From Trichosphaerium sp. ATCC 40318 (lineage: Eukaryota > Discosea > Flabellinia > Trichosidae): a stretch of DNA of 64,000 nt. The stretch lies in assembly GCA_038496445.1 (NCBI GenBank), contig JALMLS010000149.1, positions 124,001-188,000 of the forward strand, read 5' to 3'. This document shows positions 32,770 through 45,132 of this stretch, one piece after another. The notes beneath the pieces are model-generated. The model did no database searches. It saw only the letters and a program-made list of their open reading frames with translations, and was not told the origin of the DNA. Made by a program: the position numbers and the translations under genes. How positions within the stretch are numbered: position 1 is the stretch's first letter; each line of letters opens with the position of its first letter.

Positions 32770-35700
32770 ATGCAATATACCTTCGCTCTCGTTTGTGTCA
32801 TTATATTGTCGACTATTGCGGGTTGTAACTGCAGAACGTACTATATGAAACCCAATGGAACTGGTAACGGTGAAACAGACGCTACGTACGTTAATAGCCA
32901 AAGTTGAGCGTAGTAATTGCTAATTTAACGAAATATAGCCCTGTAGGAAAGTTCGTCGAGTTACAGGGCATACTCCAACCAGGTGATACTGTATTAGTGG
33001 GTGGAGGGGAATACAGAGAGGTGTACAAGTGCGAATACACTATATCAGATACAAATGAGGTGAAACGATTCCAGGGCGAACCTGATAATCATATAACGAT
33101 AAAAAACGTACCAGGTACTTGAAAACTAAAAGTAAAATTCCAAGTTGCGAACTTAACTTTTTTTTTCTTTCGAAGGCCAAGAGCCTTGGTTTTATCTTGA
33201 TTTTGAAGAAGGTTGCCAACCAAATGGAACACAATATGACGAAGCGAATATTTGGTATTGGTCAACACTAACTTTTTGGACTCTCAAACATGTCCGTTTC
33301 AGTGGCATTAATATTGGTTCGAGCATTTGTACGACGTCTTATCCACAAAATTTTGTTTTTCTATGCTTCTTTTACAACGTAGCTTCTTATTCGTTAACCC
33401 TCACCGTTCTGTGAATTCACTAGTTTTGTGCACGTGATTTATTTTATTCACGTGAACAAGACTGTTTCTTCTATCAAGTATTGCATGCTAGTTGAGTTTT
33501 TAAGGAAGAGGCGAATTGTTTTAATTTAATTTGTTTCTTTCGAATAATTTTTTGTTGTTGCTAAGTTTGTTTAAAGCTCGAGGCTTCGGATGTGATAGAT
33601 GTACTGACGTTTGGTTCACGGATGCAAAACTATATAATTGTACTGGTAACTGTATCCAGATATCTTATTCTTACGATATTACGATAAAGAAGGTAGATAT
33701 GAGACTAACACCAAGTGAGCATCAAACCTTGAAAGTTGTCTTTGACAGTTTTTAACCAACTTGTTTTGTAGTGCGACCTTATGATCATTCGCCACTGCGC
33801 CTGCATGGAGGTGAGATAATTAGATCCATCTATTCAATGTTTATGCGGATCATTAGGTGTAAAGGTTGTGCACTCTGAAAGAACAATACTGAGAGATGTA
33901 GATATTGAAGGTGGTAATTTTGGTGTCTGGATTGTTAACTCATCTTCAACTGTGCGTGTTACCCTAAACATCACGTGTTTTTATTAATTATTTTAACACT
34001 TGATAAATAGTTTATTTGGGAGAGTCGTTTAATTGACAATGAGCTTCATGTCGTATTTGTGAATGGAACTGATGATACACGAGTACTACGGTACTGTAGA
34101 ATCAATCACACTTCCCCTTTTGCTATAATATTCTTTATGTGATTCGTTACTAACATTCTAATAATAGGAATGTTGTGTCTGGTGGGAATGAAATTATTCA
34201 TCAATACTGCCCTTACTGGCGTTTAAGTCAAGGTTGTGATACCTTTTCAGCAAGTAGCATGAGGATTTCAAACAACCTTTTTTTGAACATAGCCAACGTA
34301 TCCAATGGGTATCTAACACCTTCTGGAGGTGGCGCTTATTATAATATATTCCATAATATTTATGGACATTATGGTGAATTCCCTTCATTCACAGACTGCT
34401 ACCACTTTAAGAACAATATTTTATCGGGGTATGTTACTTTTTTGCTCTTAGCTTGCTCGTATGAGTATGCAAATACTCAGTAAGCGACAAGTGCGCAAGG
34501 GCAATTTTCTTACAGCAGAATGAATCCTACACGTGCTTAACAGTTATTTTTTGGTGCACAAAGCAAAAAGCACAGTTCTTAATTGAATTTTCTGCATATT
34601 ACCCTTACTCGTTCAAAAAACAATTTTTTGTTGCTATATCACGTGCTTATAAATTAAATCGTAGGGGAACAGTCAAACCAGACATAGAACTAGTGTATCT
34701 TAATACATGTGGCAACCTAATGACCAACAATAATTTTCACAAAGAAGAAAACGATGATAACTATTCGTTTCCTCTTCATGGCAACTTTAATTATGATTCA
34801 GGATTTAAAACTCCTATCACACATGATCCTGAGAGTACTAGACTCAGTAAATCTTCTCCTTTATTATACATTGGGGTGGATTGTCCAGAAAAAAGAGATT
34901 ACAATTTTCGGGTGCGTAAGAACAGCAGCGCAACAACATTAGGTACGGCAGCTTCTTTTTTTCTTCATTCTTTTCATTATGGACAAGTAGTATTTCTTTG
35001 TCATGTATTAATAGCGCTTATAGGTCTTTATAAAGAGTGCTATGATATATCATCAACTGGATCATGTCAAGTTGAAGTCACAAAGACCATTAGAGCTGTT
35101 GACGGGCTAATATCTTTCGATGGTAATAAACTTCACATTTGGCTTTGATTGACTCTTGTGTTTAGGAAGTATTTTTATTAATAATGATTCATTATCATTT
35201 AATTACTCTGAGATATTGTATATAGACGATTGTATTTCATTACAAGGTACCAAAATAAATATAAAATACGACTTAACCAGTTAAGGATCAATTGAAATAA
35301 ACGTCAGCTCATTGGATGCTTTTGACAATAGTACTATTGCAGAATTTCCTGAGACTTGTATTCCAAATGTAGAAAATATGACAGTAACAAGCAATAGCCC
35401 TTGTAACGCACCTGTTCTTACTGTCCAAGGTATGTACTGGTTTTTTTTTGAACAGAATTTTCTTGAACCAAAAAAACCACTTTGTGAGGCTTTACTTTTG
35501 CTAAATTGTCATGTCATTCATTATGTTTACTGTAGTAAAATTGAATAACACATACTGGGCAAAATGTTGAAGTTTGTTGATTTTTTTTTGTAGAGTCAAA
35601 AATTATACTTGTGTTTACTACACTGAGTTGTCAAGACAGTTCTGAAAGTGGACGGATATATATAGCTGGTGGAGCATCAGGAGGTTTTTTACTACTTCTT

Positions 35701-35829
35701 GTTATTTTGATTATTGTTATTGCACTAGTATGGCAGCCAAAATGGTTGTTCCCACACAGTTTGAAAAACAGGATTAACAAAAAAAGAGTCATAGCACCTA
35801 ATGCCAATGTATCTAGTAGTATTTACTAG
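32770..35829 (+). CDS. Membrane-anchored right-handed beta-helix (pectin-lyase-fold) surface protein
   Basis: About ten exons encode roughly 640 residues. A signal peptide (MQYTFALVCVIILSTIAGCN) is followed by YYMKPNGTGNG, QGILQPGDTVLVGGGEYREV and DNHITIKNVPG, the opening pattern of parallel beta-helix proteins. Later coils include CTDVWFTDAKLYNCTGNCIQ, LRDVDIEGGNFGVWIVNSSS and MRISNNLFLNIANVSNGYLT. Many N-x-S/T sequons fit an extracellular location. Near the end a single membrane helix, GGFLLLLVILIIVIALVW, precedes a basic cytosolic tail (LKNRINKKRV). Carbohydrate binding or lyase activity is possible from the fold, but I cannot point to catalytic residues. The join near 32880-32910, between exon 1 and LSVVIANLTKYS, needs either a 28-nt intron or a frameshift. 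Confidence 0.8.
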
Positions 35830-35978
35830 TAGTAAAAGGCATTGTAGAATAATCACCGTCAATGTTGTACAACTGTGATTCAAAATAAAGCTGTGTTGTT
35901 ACAAATGAACATTAAAGCCGAAAGCTCTGTTCACCAAAATATCGTCATGACAAAAAAATATAATCCAGTGCGGAGTGT

Positions 35979-37397
35979 CTAAAATGGTGTATCATGCCAT
36001 TGTTTATGATAAATAGTATGAACGCCTGAGAGCATTTTGATGCCATCATCTGTTACTGAGGTGCCATATAGGCTAATGCTATGAACACCAGCAAGCCATT
36101 TGATTCCTTCATCTGTTATACTTTTACAATAACGGAGATCTATTGTATGAACACCAGACAGTGATTTAATACCTTCATCTGTTATACCTTTACATGCACG
36201 AAGACTAATACTGTGAACACCAGCAAGTGCTTTGAAACCTTTATCTGTTATATGTTGACAACCATCAAGGATGATGTTATGAACACCTGAAAGGCACATA
36301 ATAGCTTCATCTGTTACATCAAACATGTAAAGACTAATGGTATGAGCATTGGCAAGTAATTTGATGCCTTCATTTGTTATACCACTGCAATGTCCTATGT
36401 AAATGGTATGAACATCAGAAATTGCTTTAAGGCCTTCATCAGTAACTGAAGTGCCAGAAAGGCAAATTTCATGAGCTCCAGAAAGCTCTTTAATACCATC
36501 ATCGGTAATACTTTGACAACAATCAAGATTAATGGTATGAATACCAGCAAGAGTTTTAATACTTGCATCTGTTATAGCCCGACAGTTTGAAAGGTCAATG
36601 TCGTGTACACCTTGAAGTGCTATGACACCTTCATCTGTTATTGCAGTGCCACCAAGGTTTATGGTATGAACCCCTGCAAGTGCTTTGACACCATCATCAG
36701 TTACTAGAGTGCTACTGAGATCTATTGTATGAACACCAGACAGTGATTTAATACCTTCATCTGTTATACCTTTACATGCGTAAAGACTGATACTGTGAAC
36801 GCCAGAAAGAGCTTTGATGCCTTTATCTGTAACTGAAGTGTTATCCAGGTCAATGGTATGAACACCAGTAAGCACCTTAATACCTTCATCGGTCACATTC
36901 TTACACTCATTAAGGTAAATTGTATGAACTCCTGCAAGCACTTTAATACCTTCATCGGTCACATTCTTACACTCATTAAGGTTAATTGTATGAACTCCTG
37001 CAAGCACTTTAATACCTTCATCTGTTACTGCAGTATTACAGAGATTAATGGTGTGAACACCAGCAAATTCTTGGACAATATTAGAGGCATCAACACCAGC
37101 TATTTTGATTTTTGTTTGCCACAGAGTACTAGTGCGCTTTAATAGCGCTTTTGCTTGGTCGATACTTGAAATTTTGACCTTGTGGTATCCAATAACATCC
37201 CAGATGATAGATGCAAGACGATGGCAGGTTTGACAAGCTGCAAATCGTGCTTTTGTCGTTTTACGTAAAATATGAGCTAGAATCTCTGTAGGGAATTCCA
37301 AAATGTTTGGTTGTGCACTAATAGAAGGTTAAATTGTGAACAGTGCAAAGTAGCGTATAAACCTTTCAAGTGCCGTGACTAGTCCGCTTTCTGACAT
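35979..37397 (-). CDS. F-box protein with 16 tandem leucine-rich repeats
   Basis: A short first exon (MSESGLVTALE) is spliced to an F-box-like segment, NILEFPTEILAHILRKTTKA with CQTCHRLASIIWDVI. Then come 16 repeats of 21-22 residues of the type GVHTINLNECKNVTDEGIKV, and a truncated last repeat ends at TAG 35979-35981. The repeats alternate 21-residue (N-T-x-V-TDEGI) and 22-residue (x-C-K-x-I-TDEGI) forms. Repeat pairs 2/3 are almost identical at DNA level, and the ACKGITDEGIKSLS unit with its neighbour recurs as 5/6 and 14/15, showing recent duplication. F-box LRR proteins select substrates for SCF ubiquitin ligases. The F-box is divergent, so Skp1 binding is inferred. Confidence 0.85.
36000..37080. 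repeat. Tandem 63/66-bp coding repeat array
   Basis: Sixteen units encode the LRRs of the F-box protein. Each unit contains a GTTCATAC..T or GTGAACACC..C hexad and an ATCTGTTA-type string on the plus strand at constant spacing. Neighbouring units near 36870-37010 are nearly identical. This points to unequal crossing-over or slippage, and the copy number may vary between strains. Confidence 0.8.
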
Positions 37398-37696
37398 ATT
37401 TTTACCACTGCACTTAGCTTTATTGTGTTGCAATATAATAGTAGTGCTTCCGAGGCTCCAGTTTCGTTTTAAACAATGAATGTGGAACAAAGTCAAAAAT
37501 AGTCAAGCTAGAACAACATTGAAAGCAAGAAGTACGGACTTCTGTCTTACCGGTATTAACCTGCAATAGCTTCTTGAATGTAAGAACTGTATTTACACTA
37601 GGGTATCTAACATCACAGAACATCACGTGATGTTAAGGTTCTTTTTATTTTCATTGTACAAAGGGCTTCAAGTTGGCTTAAGCTATTTACATTTTC
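37398..37696. other. Intergenic region between two minus-strand genes
   Basis: This 299-bp gap separates the FIGNL1 stop from the F-box LRR start. A 68-codon minus-strand ORF (37420-37626) has several Cys but no known motif. A 12-bp palindrome, CATCACGTGATG, lies at about 37621-37632. Confidence 0.35.
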
Positions 37697-40465
37697 TTAA
37701 ATCGTTTTTGATGTCCCGAACTTCTTATTCCAATCGTCATACTGATCACACTCCTCTGGAGCAACTGATGGTCTCATAGATGCAATTCTAAATAAAATAT
37801 TTGTACAAGAAAAAGTAATGAAACAACTTACGTTTTCTTAAAATCGGATACTGAAATAGGACGAAGTTGGTCTTTTGACATGATACTTGCGTCAACATTA
37901 GGATCTTCTCTAGCTTCACGAAGAGATACCATAGCTGCTTCACGTGATAGAAGAGCTAAATCAGCACCAGAGTATCCTACGTAGAGTGTCAATACTTCGT
38001 TTCGGAGCGCTACTAGTAGCGTACCAGTTGCAGTTTCGGCAATTTCTACAAAGTCTTCGTCTGTGAGATCAAAGTTTGCTCCATGCTTTGTGAGCATATG
38101 TTTTATTAGATGTATACGTGTTTCCACAGTCGGCAGAGGTACGTATATACGTCTAGTCTAGACAAGCCTTTTAGTATTACACTATTAAATAAAAAAAGTG
38201 GAATTAGATGTTTGTTTAGGACTTTTTACCATCCTTCTCCTTGCTGCTTCATCTAAATCCTGAGGCCTGTTGGTTGCTCCCATGACGGTCACGGAGTCGT
38301 CAGATGAACTAATTATGGTTACACTATTGGTAATAATGCTTCTCTTGCTAAGAAAGCCCAAAATAAAGAAAAACAACTTGCCTGCTAGCACCATCAAACG
38401 CTGACAAGAATTCTGTCTTCATTCTCCTTTCTCCTTCATTTTCGTCACTAGAACGTACACAAAGGATAGAATCAATCTCATCTATAAATATAAAAGAAGG
38501 TTGCTTTGCACGAGCAACGCCAAAAAGAGCCTAAATTGGACAGTTAACGAAGCGCCTTCAAATTTGGATAGCATACTTTAACCATCTTTTCACCTTCTCC
38601 TATCCATTTACTCATAAGACTTCCAGCTGAAATGCAAAAGAATGTCAAGTCTGCCTCAGTTGCTACTGCTTTAGCTATCAATGTTTTACCATTACCAGGT
38701 GGACCAAAAAGAAGCAAACCACGTGGTGGCGAATATAAGCCCTAACAAAAGAGAAAAAAGTCAACAAAAAAAGCTGTGGCTTGCTTCTTGGCAAGCTTAC
38801 TGTATATAACTCTGGATTTGCGGCTGGGTGTATTATCATATCTGCAAGAGCACTTTTCACATCTGATAGACCAGCTTGAGAACAAAAAAAGTGAGTAACA
38901 GGAGAGACTCTTTCTAAAAGAAGTCGTACCTATATCCTTAAATCGAACGTTTGGTGCACTGACTACAATTTCGCTTAATACGCGTCCAACTGCTGCAGGA
39001 TCAAGATTTTTATATGCAGGATACTCTGGATCGTCTGTTGGATCGTTAAACTTTTGCCTAAGGAATAATGGTTAAAAGTTACGTTCAACCAATCAAAATG
39101 TCAATATTACTTTTTAGCTGCAGGCTCGTCATCTTCTTCATCACGCTTAAAAGGTGTCTTAAATCCTCTTCTGCCTAAAGAGCAAACGTATGAGCACCAT
39201 TAAAGTCGTAAAGCGTCGAGTTCAGAACAGATTTTTGCTTGAACTAAATATCACATCCGTACGTTTTGGTGGCTTACGGACAGTCCCATTCTTAGCGTCA
39301 TCCTCACGCTTATTAAAAGTTTCAGTAAAAACACTTGCAACGAACTTTAGTACACATACCAGTTTGTTATAACCACTTGTGAAAGATGGTTTTGATTCCT
39401 TTTCTGGTTGAGGAGGAGCGGACTTTGGTGCAGAATAATTATTATTCTGATGCCTTGGTGCGGAATAATTAGTGTTATCATGCGCTTCTGCCATCTCAAC
39501 ATCGTAAGAAGAGGCACTAATAAAACGTTAAGAGGTTGGATATGAAGTATGTTATGAAGTAGGTAATAAAGAGAAAAGAGTGGTTTAAACGAGATGTACC
39601 TTGGTTGTGCGCCATAGTATATATTACGTTTAGGTCTGTTTCTGTAGTCCTTGGCTGGAAGTGTGCTTTTCACTTGCCTAGGACCTTTTGGAGCAGAACC
39701 GTTCATTCTTCCATTTGAAGTGCCTTGATTACTTCGATACGGCATCGGTTGGTTAGAACGGTTCGTATGAGACGTTGAATGCATTTCGTTCTTTATTTTT
39801 TGATTATAAGGCATTCTTCTTGGTTGTGTAGGTCTTGTTTGAGATGATTGATCAGGTTTTGAAGGAAACAGGTCTTTAAATATCGATGCGCTTATCTTAG
39901 GTTGTGTAGATGTCACTTGCCACGTTGTTGGCTTTTCAATTTCGAAGGGCTGAACGCTATAAGCCAAGAACAGCTTGTGAGATAGTCGTGTACCTTTTTT
40001 TGAAGTTGGGTTTTGACATACTTGTGTAAATCTTGTTGATATGCTAAAGAAACGTAATGAGTAAACGGTTCAAGTGTCAAATTTGTAGTTTGGCAAGTGT
40101 CAGATAAAAGAAAAAATTGTTGGCGACGAAGGCTACCTTTGGGTAAACTGGATGCTAGTTCATGATTATAATGCCTTGATATTTCTTTACAGCACTCAGA
40201 GGCGCTATTCTAAAGTTTGATCAGAAGGTACTGACGTCCAGTGTAGTTTGTATTGGCGTACATTTTTATGAGCGGTCATTTCAAGCTCTCCTATTAGTTC
40301 TCGAGCGTATGAGCATTTTGTAATCGGGTCTGTTGCATTCTCAAATAATTTCAATCGTTCTTGGAATCTAGATAGCGTTGGCGTGTTAGATGGCGCGTAG
40401 ATATAGCTATGAACGTACCCGTAGAATTGTAAGGGATCTACGTTAAATACAAAATCACCGTCCAT
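37697..40465 (-). CDS. fignl1: Fidgetin-like 1 AAA ATPase (FIGNL1)
   Basis: About ten exons encode roughly 640 residues. The N-terminal half starts [20 protein letters not shown] and is low-complexity Ser/Gln/Arg/Asn. RRGFKTPF is the conserved FIGNL1 motif just before the ATPase. The AAA domain has [20 protein letters not shown], Walker [28 protein letters not shown], Walker [29 protein letters not shown] (arginine fingers and sensor) and [15 protein letters not shown]. The Vps4-type end includes [13 protein letters not shown] and [14 protein letters not shown]1 is a Rad51-filament and meiotic-crossover regulator in animals and plants; related enzymes sever microtubules. The start at 40465 is 305 bp from the divergent DCTN3 gene. 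Confidence 0.88.
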
Positions 40466-40770
40466 TGATATATTCGTTCTAGGTGTATAGCACTAATATT
40501 ATGGTTGATTGATAGATGCAGGACGTAGTTTACGACTACGGCAATCAAAAATATGTTTCCAGGCTACACAGCCGTAGTGTTTACTGTCAGTGCCTTTGTT
40601 AAACTTTTGGCGGCCAATTTAGCGTTAAAACAGACTTAACCCGACGCTTAAACTGAACTGGAATTTAGTAGTAGGCGGTCCGAGACGGCGTCAGGTTGCT
40701 ACATTTGTGAGTAATTGTAGAAAGTAAACGGATAATTTTGACATACACAGTACTCCGTTGATTGCGCTCC
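40466..40770. promoter_or_regulatory. Divergent promoter region of FIGNL1 and dynactin p24
   Basis: This 305-bp gap lies between outward-facing start codons. No TATA box at standard spacing or other clear motif was seen. Short open frames inside it have no family resemblance. Confidence 0.4.
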
Positions 40771-41455
40771 ATGAATAGTCTAGAAGCCCGCCTAGAGCAT
40801 CTGGAATTGTGCACTGGCATTTCACCTACAAAACCAATTGATGATACTATAGGTAAGCGCTCCGTACTGAATATCTTGTAACCAACAAAATAATAGCCGA
40901 TCGAACAGAAAATATAGAAAAAGAATGGCAAGGGATGAAAGATACCTACCCAGCGATCAAAACATTTGTAGAGCATTGTACGATGCTTTTTGTGGTGAAG
41001 AGACGCTAAAATATTTAGATGACATCTTAAAAACGCGTCTTATCGATAAAATGGAAGTAAGACTCATGGATGTTAGCGCTAAAGTAGAATTAATGAATTT
41101 ACATGAAGACAGAGCTGAAAAACTGGGAGAAAAATGTTCAAAAGTGAAAGAGCTTGAACCCTTCATAGACACTCCAGAGGTTGCCGGTGCGCTTTATAAA
41201 AACCAAACTAATTACAATGCATGAGCTAACATCAAACAATCAGGAGTCTCAAAGCACGTGACAAAGCTAGAAAACTTGGAAAAATTACAAGTGACGTCCG
41301 TCAAAGGTCCTCAAGAGCAACTTACAAAAGATATTGATACGTTCATGTTAAAGTATAATCTGATGATGGATAATATATCAAAACAGTTTATAAGGTTTGA
41401 TAATATTTTAAATAGACTAGAAAAAAAGTGTGATGAGATAAAGTCAGAGCAATAA
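40771..41455 (+). CDS. dctn3: Dynactin subunit 3 (p24)
   Basis: Four exons join in frame to about 175 residues, the usual p24 size. The start MNSLEARLEHLELCTG matches the N-terminal coiled coil of DCTN3. Later blocks are VELMNLHEDRAEKLGEKCSK, PFIDTPEVA, VSKHVTKLENLEKLQ and the C-terminal YNLMMDNISKQFIRFDNILN followed by RLEKK. The last agrees with the conserved 'SKQF..WD..L..LE' ending. p24 is a coiled-coil part of the dynactin shoulder, the complex that couples dynein to cargo. Its presence implies cytoplasmic dynein-dynactin transport. Sequence conservation of p24 is low in general, so the call rests on length, coiled-coil pattern and the C-terminal motif. Confidence 0.72.
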
Positions 41456-41660
41456 ACAAACAACATTTTTTAAAAAACACAAAAGAACAGTTCACGTTTT
41501 TGTTATTGTTCTTAGTTGTCAACTTGTTTTCTTTCAGTAATGCTGGTATATACTTTTGGAAGTTTAACGACTTGATTGCCGCGCAATCTTTTGTGAAAAT
41601 TACTTTAAAGGTTAGAAAGGCAAGTTCGTTTTACAAAGGTATTGTTATTTTCTGGTTTTT

Positions 41661-43657
41661 TTAAATATAGTCATTAGTTGGCTTAGAAAGTATTTGAATA
41701 TGTTGAAGGATCATCATCTCTGCGTCCTCATTTTTAGATAGACGTGCTTCCTGTAATGGAGTAACACCATCATCATTTCTAAGTTGAAGATTCTCTTTTG
41801 TCTGCGTGTTAAGAAACTGCTTTAAAATTGCAAGCTGGTTTGCTAATGTGCTGTTAGTATGTAAAACCATTTGTATCTCATACCTTTTATTAGAGCATGT
41901 ATTATATAATCACCAGTTCCGCTTTTCATATCACCCCTGACGTTAGCCTTGAATAGATCTATTATAGCGTTTGCGTTTCTGTGATAGATTGCTGTGAATA
42001 AAGGTGTATTTCCTTTAACATCTAAATCATCCTTATGTTTCTGTACTTCAGGATACTTCAATAACTCTCTTATCATAATATCTTCACCGCTTTCAGCTGC
42101 TCTGTGCAATGGAGTTCTCACTAAACAAACGTCAAAAGGGTTTCTACATAGCAAAAAAAAAAGACACTAAAAACAAGTACTCATTGAATCTAAAGCAATA
42201 AGCGATGCTCCATTCTTCGCAAGTAAAGTTACCATTTCAGGGTAATCTCCATCACAAGCGTGATGTAATGGGGTTTCCTTGGCAAAATAAATCAGCCTTA
42301 TAGCACTAATGAGTTGAGAGTAACCGTACAAGTTCAGCATTAGTTACATTTGGATCCTGGCCTCGTTTCAACAGCATAGATACCAGTTCCACATTTCCTT
42401 TCTTTGCAGCCATGTGTATAGGCATTTTACCGTCATATACCTCGTTCGCAGAACCAACATCTTTGTCGCTTTCAACAATAATTGATGCTGCAGCTTTATG
42501 GTCGTTTTCCAAAGCAGCATGAAGTGGAGACTGATTTGTGACTGCAGGTTGAGTCATGTCCGCGCTTACGAACAGTATTAATATAATATATCTTACTTTA
42601 CACACTAGCATACCCTTTCTTAGATAACATTTTTACTAGTGTTGTATGGCCCTCTTTTGCTGCGTAATGTAGCGGAGAAGCGTTATTATGATCAACTAAA
42701 GTTGCATCGGCACCTAAATTGTTAATGAAATGATAACAATTGAATGACCGTACCATTCTTTAATAATACAACTGCTGTTTTTATTAAACCTCCAGAAGCC
42801 GCAAGATGAAGTGGTGTCAAACCGAGACTATCTTTTTCATTTACTAGAAAGGTATTAGTATATTTAAAGTAAAGACAAACAAATGTAGTGCAAATTAAGA
42901 AATTGCGAACCTTTAGCACCATACTGTATTAATACCTCGACAACCTTTGGAAATCCTTTCTCAGAAGCAATGTGAAGTGGAGTGAGCACTATCAAACAAA
43001 AAAATTAATAATCAACGGAGAAAAAGGACTATGTTTTGAAATTGCAATGTGTCAAATGTCATTTCATTTTTTCAAATGTCACATTTCTTACTTCTTTCAC
43101 TGACTCCCTTGTTGACATTTGCTTTTTTTTTAAGGAGAAAATCAACGTTTTGTAATCTACCCTCAAACGTTGCTGCATGTAAAGGAGTGGTTCCAAGAGA
43201 ATTGACTCTATTCAGATCTTTTTTGAATTTCGGAAAATTAGAAACTAAATCACCATGTGATCCGTTTTGCGCCATAAAATGCAACATTCCGGTTCTTTTA
43301 ATCTCTTTGTATTGTTTTAATAATTTCTAAACGAGTTTAGACCATACTTTGTTGTGTGAACTTACCTGTAGTTCAGGATCTGATCTTTGGGCATACAATT
43401 GTCTCTTACGTGCTCTAAACCAATGTATAAGCGTTTTGGTTTAACGTGAGCCAAAATACCTTCTTTCGAACGAGGTATTAGCTGGACGAATAGGATCCTT
43501 CTTTTTGACGGGTTTTACAGGTTCCTTACGTGCACTTAAAGGCGGTACTGCTTTTGAGCGCTGTGCCTTTGGTATTGATGCCCCAGGCGTGCGCAGGACT
43601 CTGCTTGTAACAATTTAAACTTGGAATAATGCCAAAATCGTAACAATACCTTCGCAT
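41661..43657 (-). CDS. Ankyrin-repeat protein
   Basis: About eleven exons, starting with a tiny first exon (ATGCGAAG) and then SRVLRTPGASIPKAQRSKAV, a basic Ser/Pro/Lys-rich N-terminus. About ten ankyrin repeats follow: GTTPLHAATFEGRLQNVDFL, LTPLHIASEKGFPKVVEVLI, GLTPLHLAASGGLIKTAVVL, ASPLHYAAKEGHTTLVKML, KMPIHMAAKKGNVELVSMLL, ETPLHHACDGDYPEMVTLLA, RTPLHRAAESGEDIMIRELL, GNTPLFTAIYHRNANAIIDL and VTPLQEARLSKNEDAEMMIL. Several introns fall at equivalent positions between repeats. No catalytic domain is visible, so a scaffold role is the most that can be said. Confidence 0.85.
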
Positions 43658-43833
43658 TACTCTATATATGTTTGTTCACTTATACTACGCACTGGCACAC
43701 GTTTCTCAACTCGTACAGATTTTATACCAGCTTAATACTGATTAAGACTTAACCGGTCATTTATTTTATTTTACGCCTTTCTAATTGATCTTTCAACATA
43801 ATAAACCATACAAAATTATAGAACACTAGGTGC

Positions 43834-44823
43834 TCACATGTCTAATTCAATATCTCCTGACATGTTTTCAAAACTTGAAGAATCCTCTTCCTCAGCAGCT
43901 GTCAGCTCTCCATCATAGTACTCATCTACAAGAGCTTGTGTTCCATCGCTACTATCATCTGCTAGCGCATCTATGTTTTCGACATCAACAGGTGGCCTGT
44001 TTTTGGCAACCTCTAACAAGTGGCGTTTTACAATACGTTGAGCATACTGATAAAAATAAGTAAGCAATGGCAATCGATCTTGAAGTATCGTACAATGTTA
44101 CTCTTGTAAAAGAAATCAAATACGTCTCCTATTACAGGTATACTAATTGAGCAGTGAGTATAAATTGTGTAAGTAAGTTGTTGATACCTTCCTAGGAGCC
44201 AATCAATAGCAATGTGAAGTACAATTTTAGTGCAACCCCAGCAGCTCACTCCCTATATCAATCTTAAGATATCAAGCGAATGTAATGTGTTCGTACTGCT
44301 ATGATGGCTTGTGCGAGGATGTATATAGCCATAACCAAGGTTATCAAGTCACCCACAACTGGTAACACAAGACCTAATACTGGATCTACAATTTCTTGAT
44401 TAGAGGCTGTAGTTAAGATGAGCTATGTACGTACCCAGGCCAACACCACAACAACAACCGCATACGCTATCCTGTGAGAACTGTCAACTCTAACCGTTTG
44501 CAAAAATTGTAGAATCACTTACTAAAAAACGAGCCATGTATTTAACGGACTTGTACGCTATTTGTTGTGTTAAAGGTAGTCTAGGAAGTAATTTTAATAA
44601 AGATAGGCGTTCATCATTTTCCGCACCTCGGAAAGTAGTCTTTGAGCTTGTCTCCTGCTTTTTCAACGAGTTCTTCCTTTATTTCTTCGGGGCTGTTGTT
44701 TTTCATCATTCTCGATACTTCCCGCAGCTTTGTTTGCGTTTTTTCGCTATTCAGCCTATCCCTAAGAGACTTTTTGGACTCCGAGCGTTTGTCGCTACGA
44801 CTTGACTCCGCACTATGTTCCAT
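43834..44823 (-). CDS. DUF4112 membrane protein
   Basis: Six or seven exons start MEHSAESSRSDKRSESKKSL, a charged soluble N-terminus. Two linked hydrophobic blocks typical of DUF4112 follow: EIVDPVLGLVLPVVGDLITL with VMAIYILAQAII, then IVLHIAIDWLLGR joined to IPVIGDVFDFFYKSNIV. The 'D-P-x-x-G-x..P-V-x-GD' signature occurs twice. The C-terminal tail is acidic (DNIDALADDSSDG-type and EEEDSSSFENMSGDIELDM). DUF4112 proteins are found in bacteria and fungi with no defined role. The start lies 8 bp from the stop of a small upstream ORF on the same strand. Confidence 0.75.
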
Positions 44824-44830
44824 GTTGTAT

Positions 44831-45019
44831 TTATCGCTGTGTTGCACCGCTGTATGGCCGTTGCAGTAAGTCGTTAATAAATGACTTAACAGATTGACCT
44901 AGAACTACACTTCGAGCCTTGGTGGTGATAATGATATCCGCTGTGTTGGTGTTAGCGCCTACAGTTGTATATTTTTGCTTTGGATGGATTTTCTTCAACA
45001 GAGTACGTATAATTGCCAT
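44831..45019 (-). CDS. Small ORF directly upstream of the DUF4112 gene
   Basis: ATG at 45019 to TAA at 44831-44833, 62 codons, intronless: MAIIRTLLKKIHPKQKYTTV and on to LQRPYSGATQR. Basic, with no membrane segment. It stops 8 bp before the DUF4112 start on the same strand and overlaps the expected first exons of GPHR on the other strand. No family recognised. It could be a separate small protein, an upstream ORF on the same transcript, or chance. Confidence 0.35.
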   Translation of the reverse strand: MAIIRTLLKKIHPKQKYTTVGANTNTADIIITTKARSVVLGQSVKSFINDLLQRPYSGATQR

Positions 45020-45132
45020 CTATAGCGTATAAACAGTGAATTATCGCTGTAGTTATATTATAACTCACCGAATAACAAAATACTGTTTGTTTTCTCTTAG
45101 CGACGTAAAATACGCTAACACTAGCACCACAG

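Noticed and set aside
36858-37142. Plus-strand repetitive ORF with a CKHFNTFIGHILTLIKVNCM-like unit
   Set aside because: It is the antisense shadow of the LRR tandem repeats; the minus-strand frame is a clean LRR array with an F-box start.
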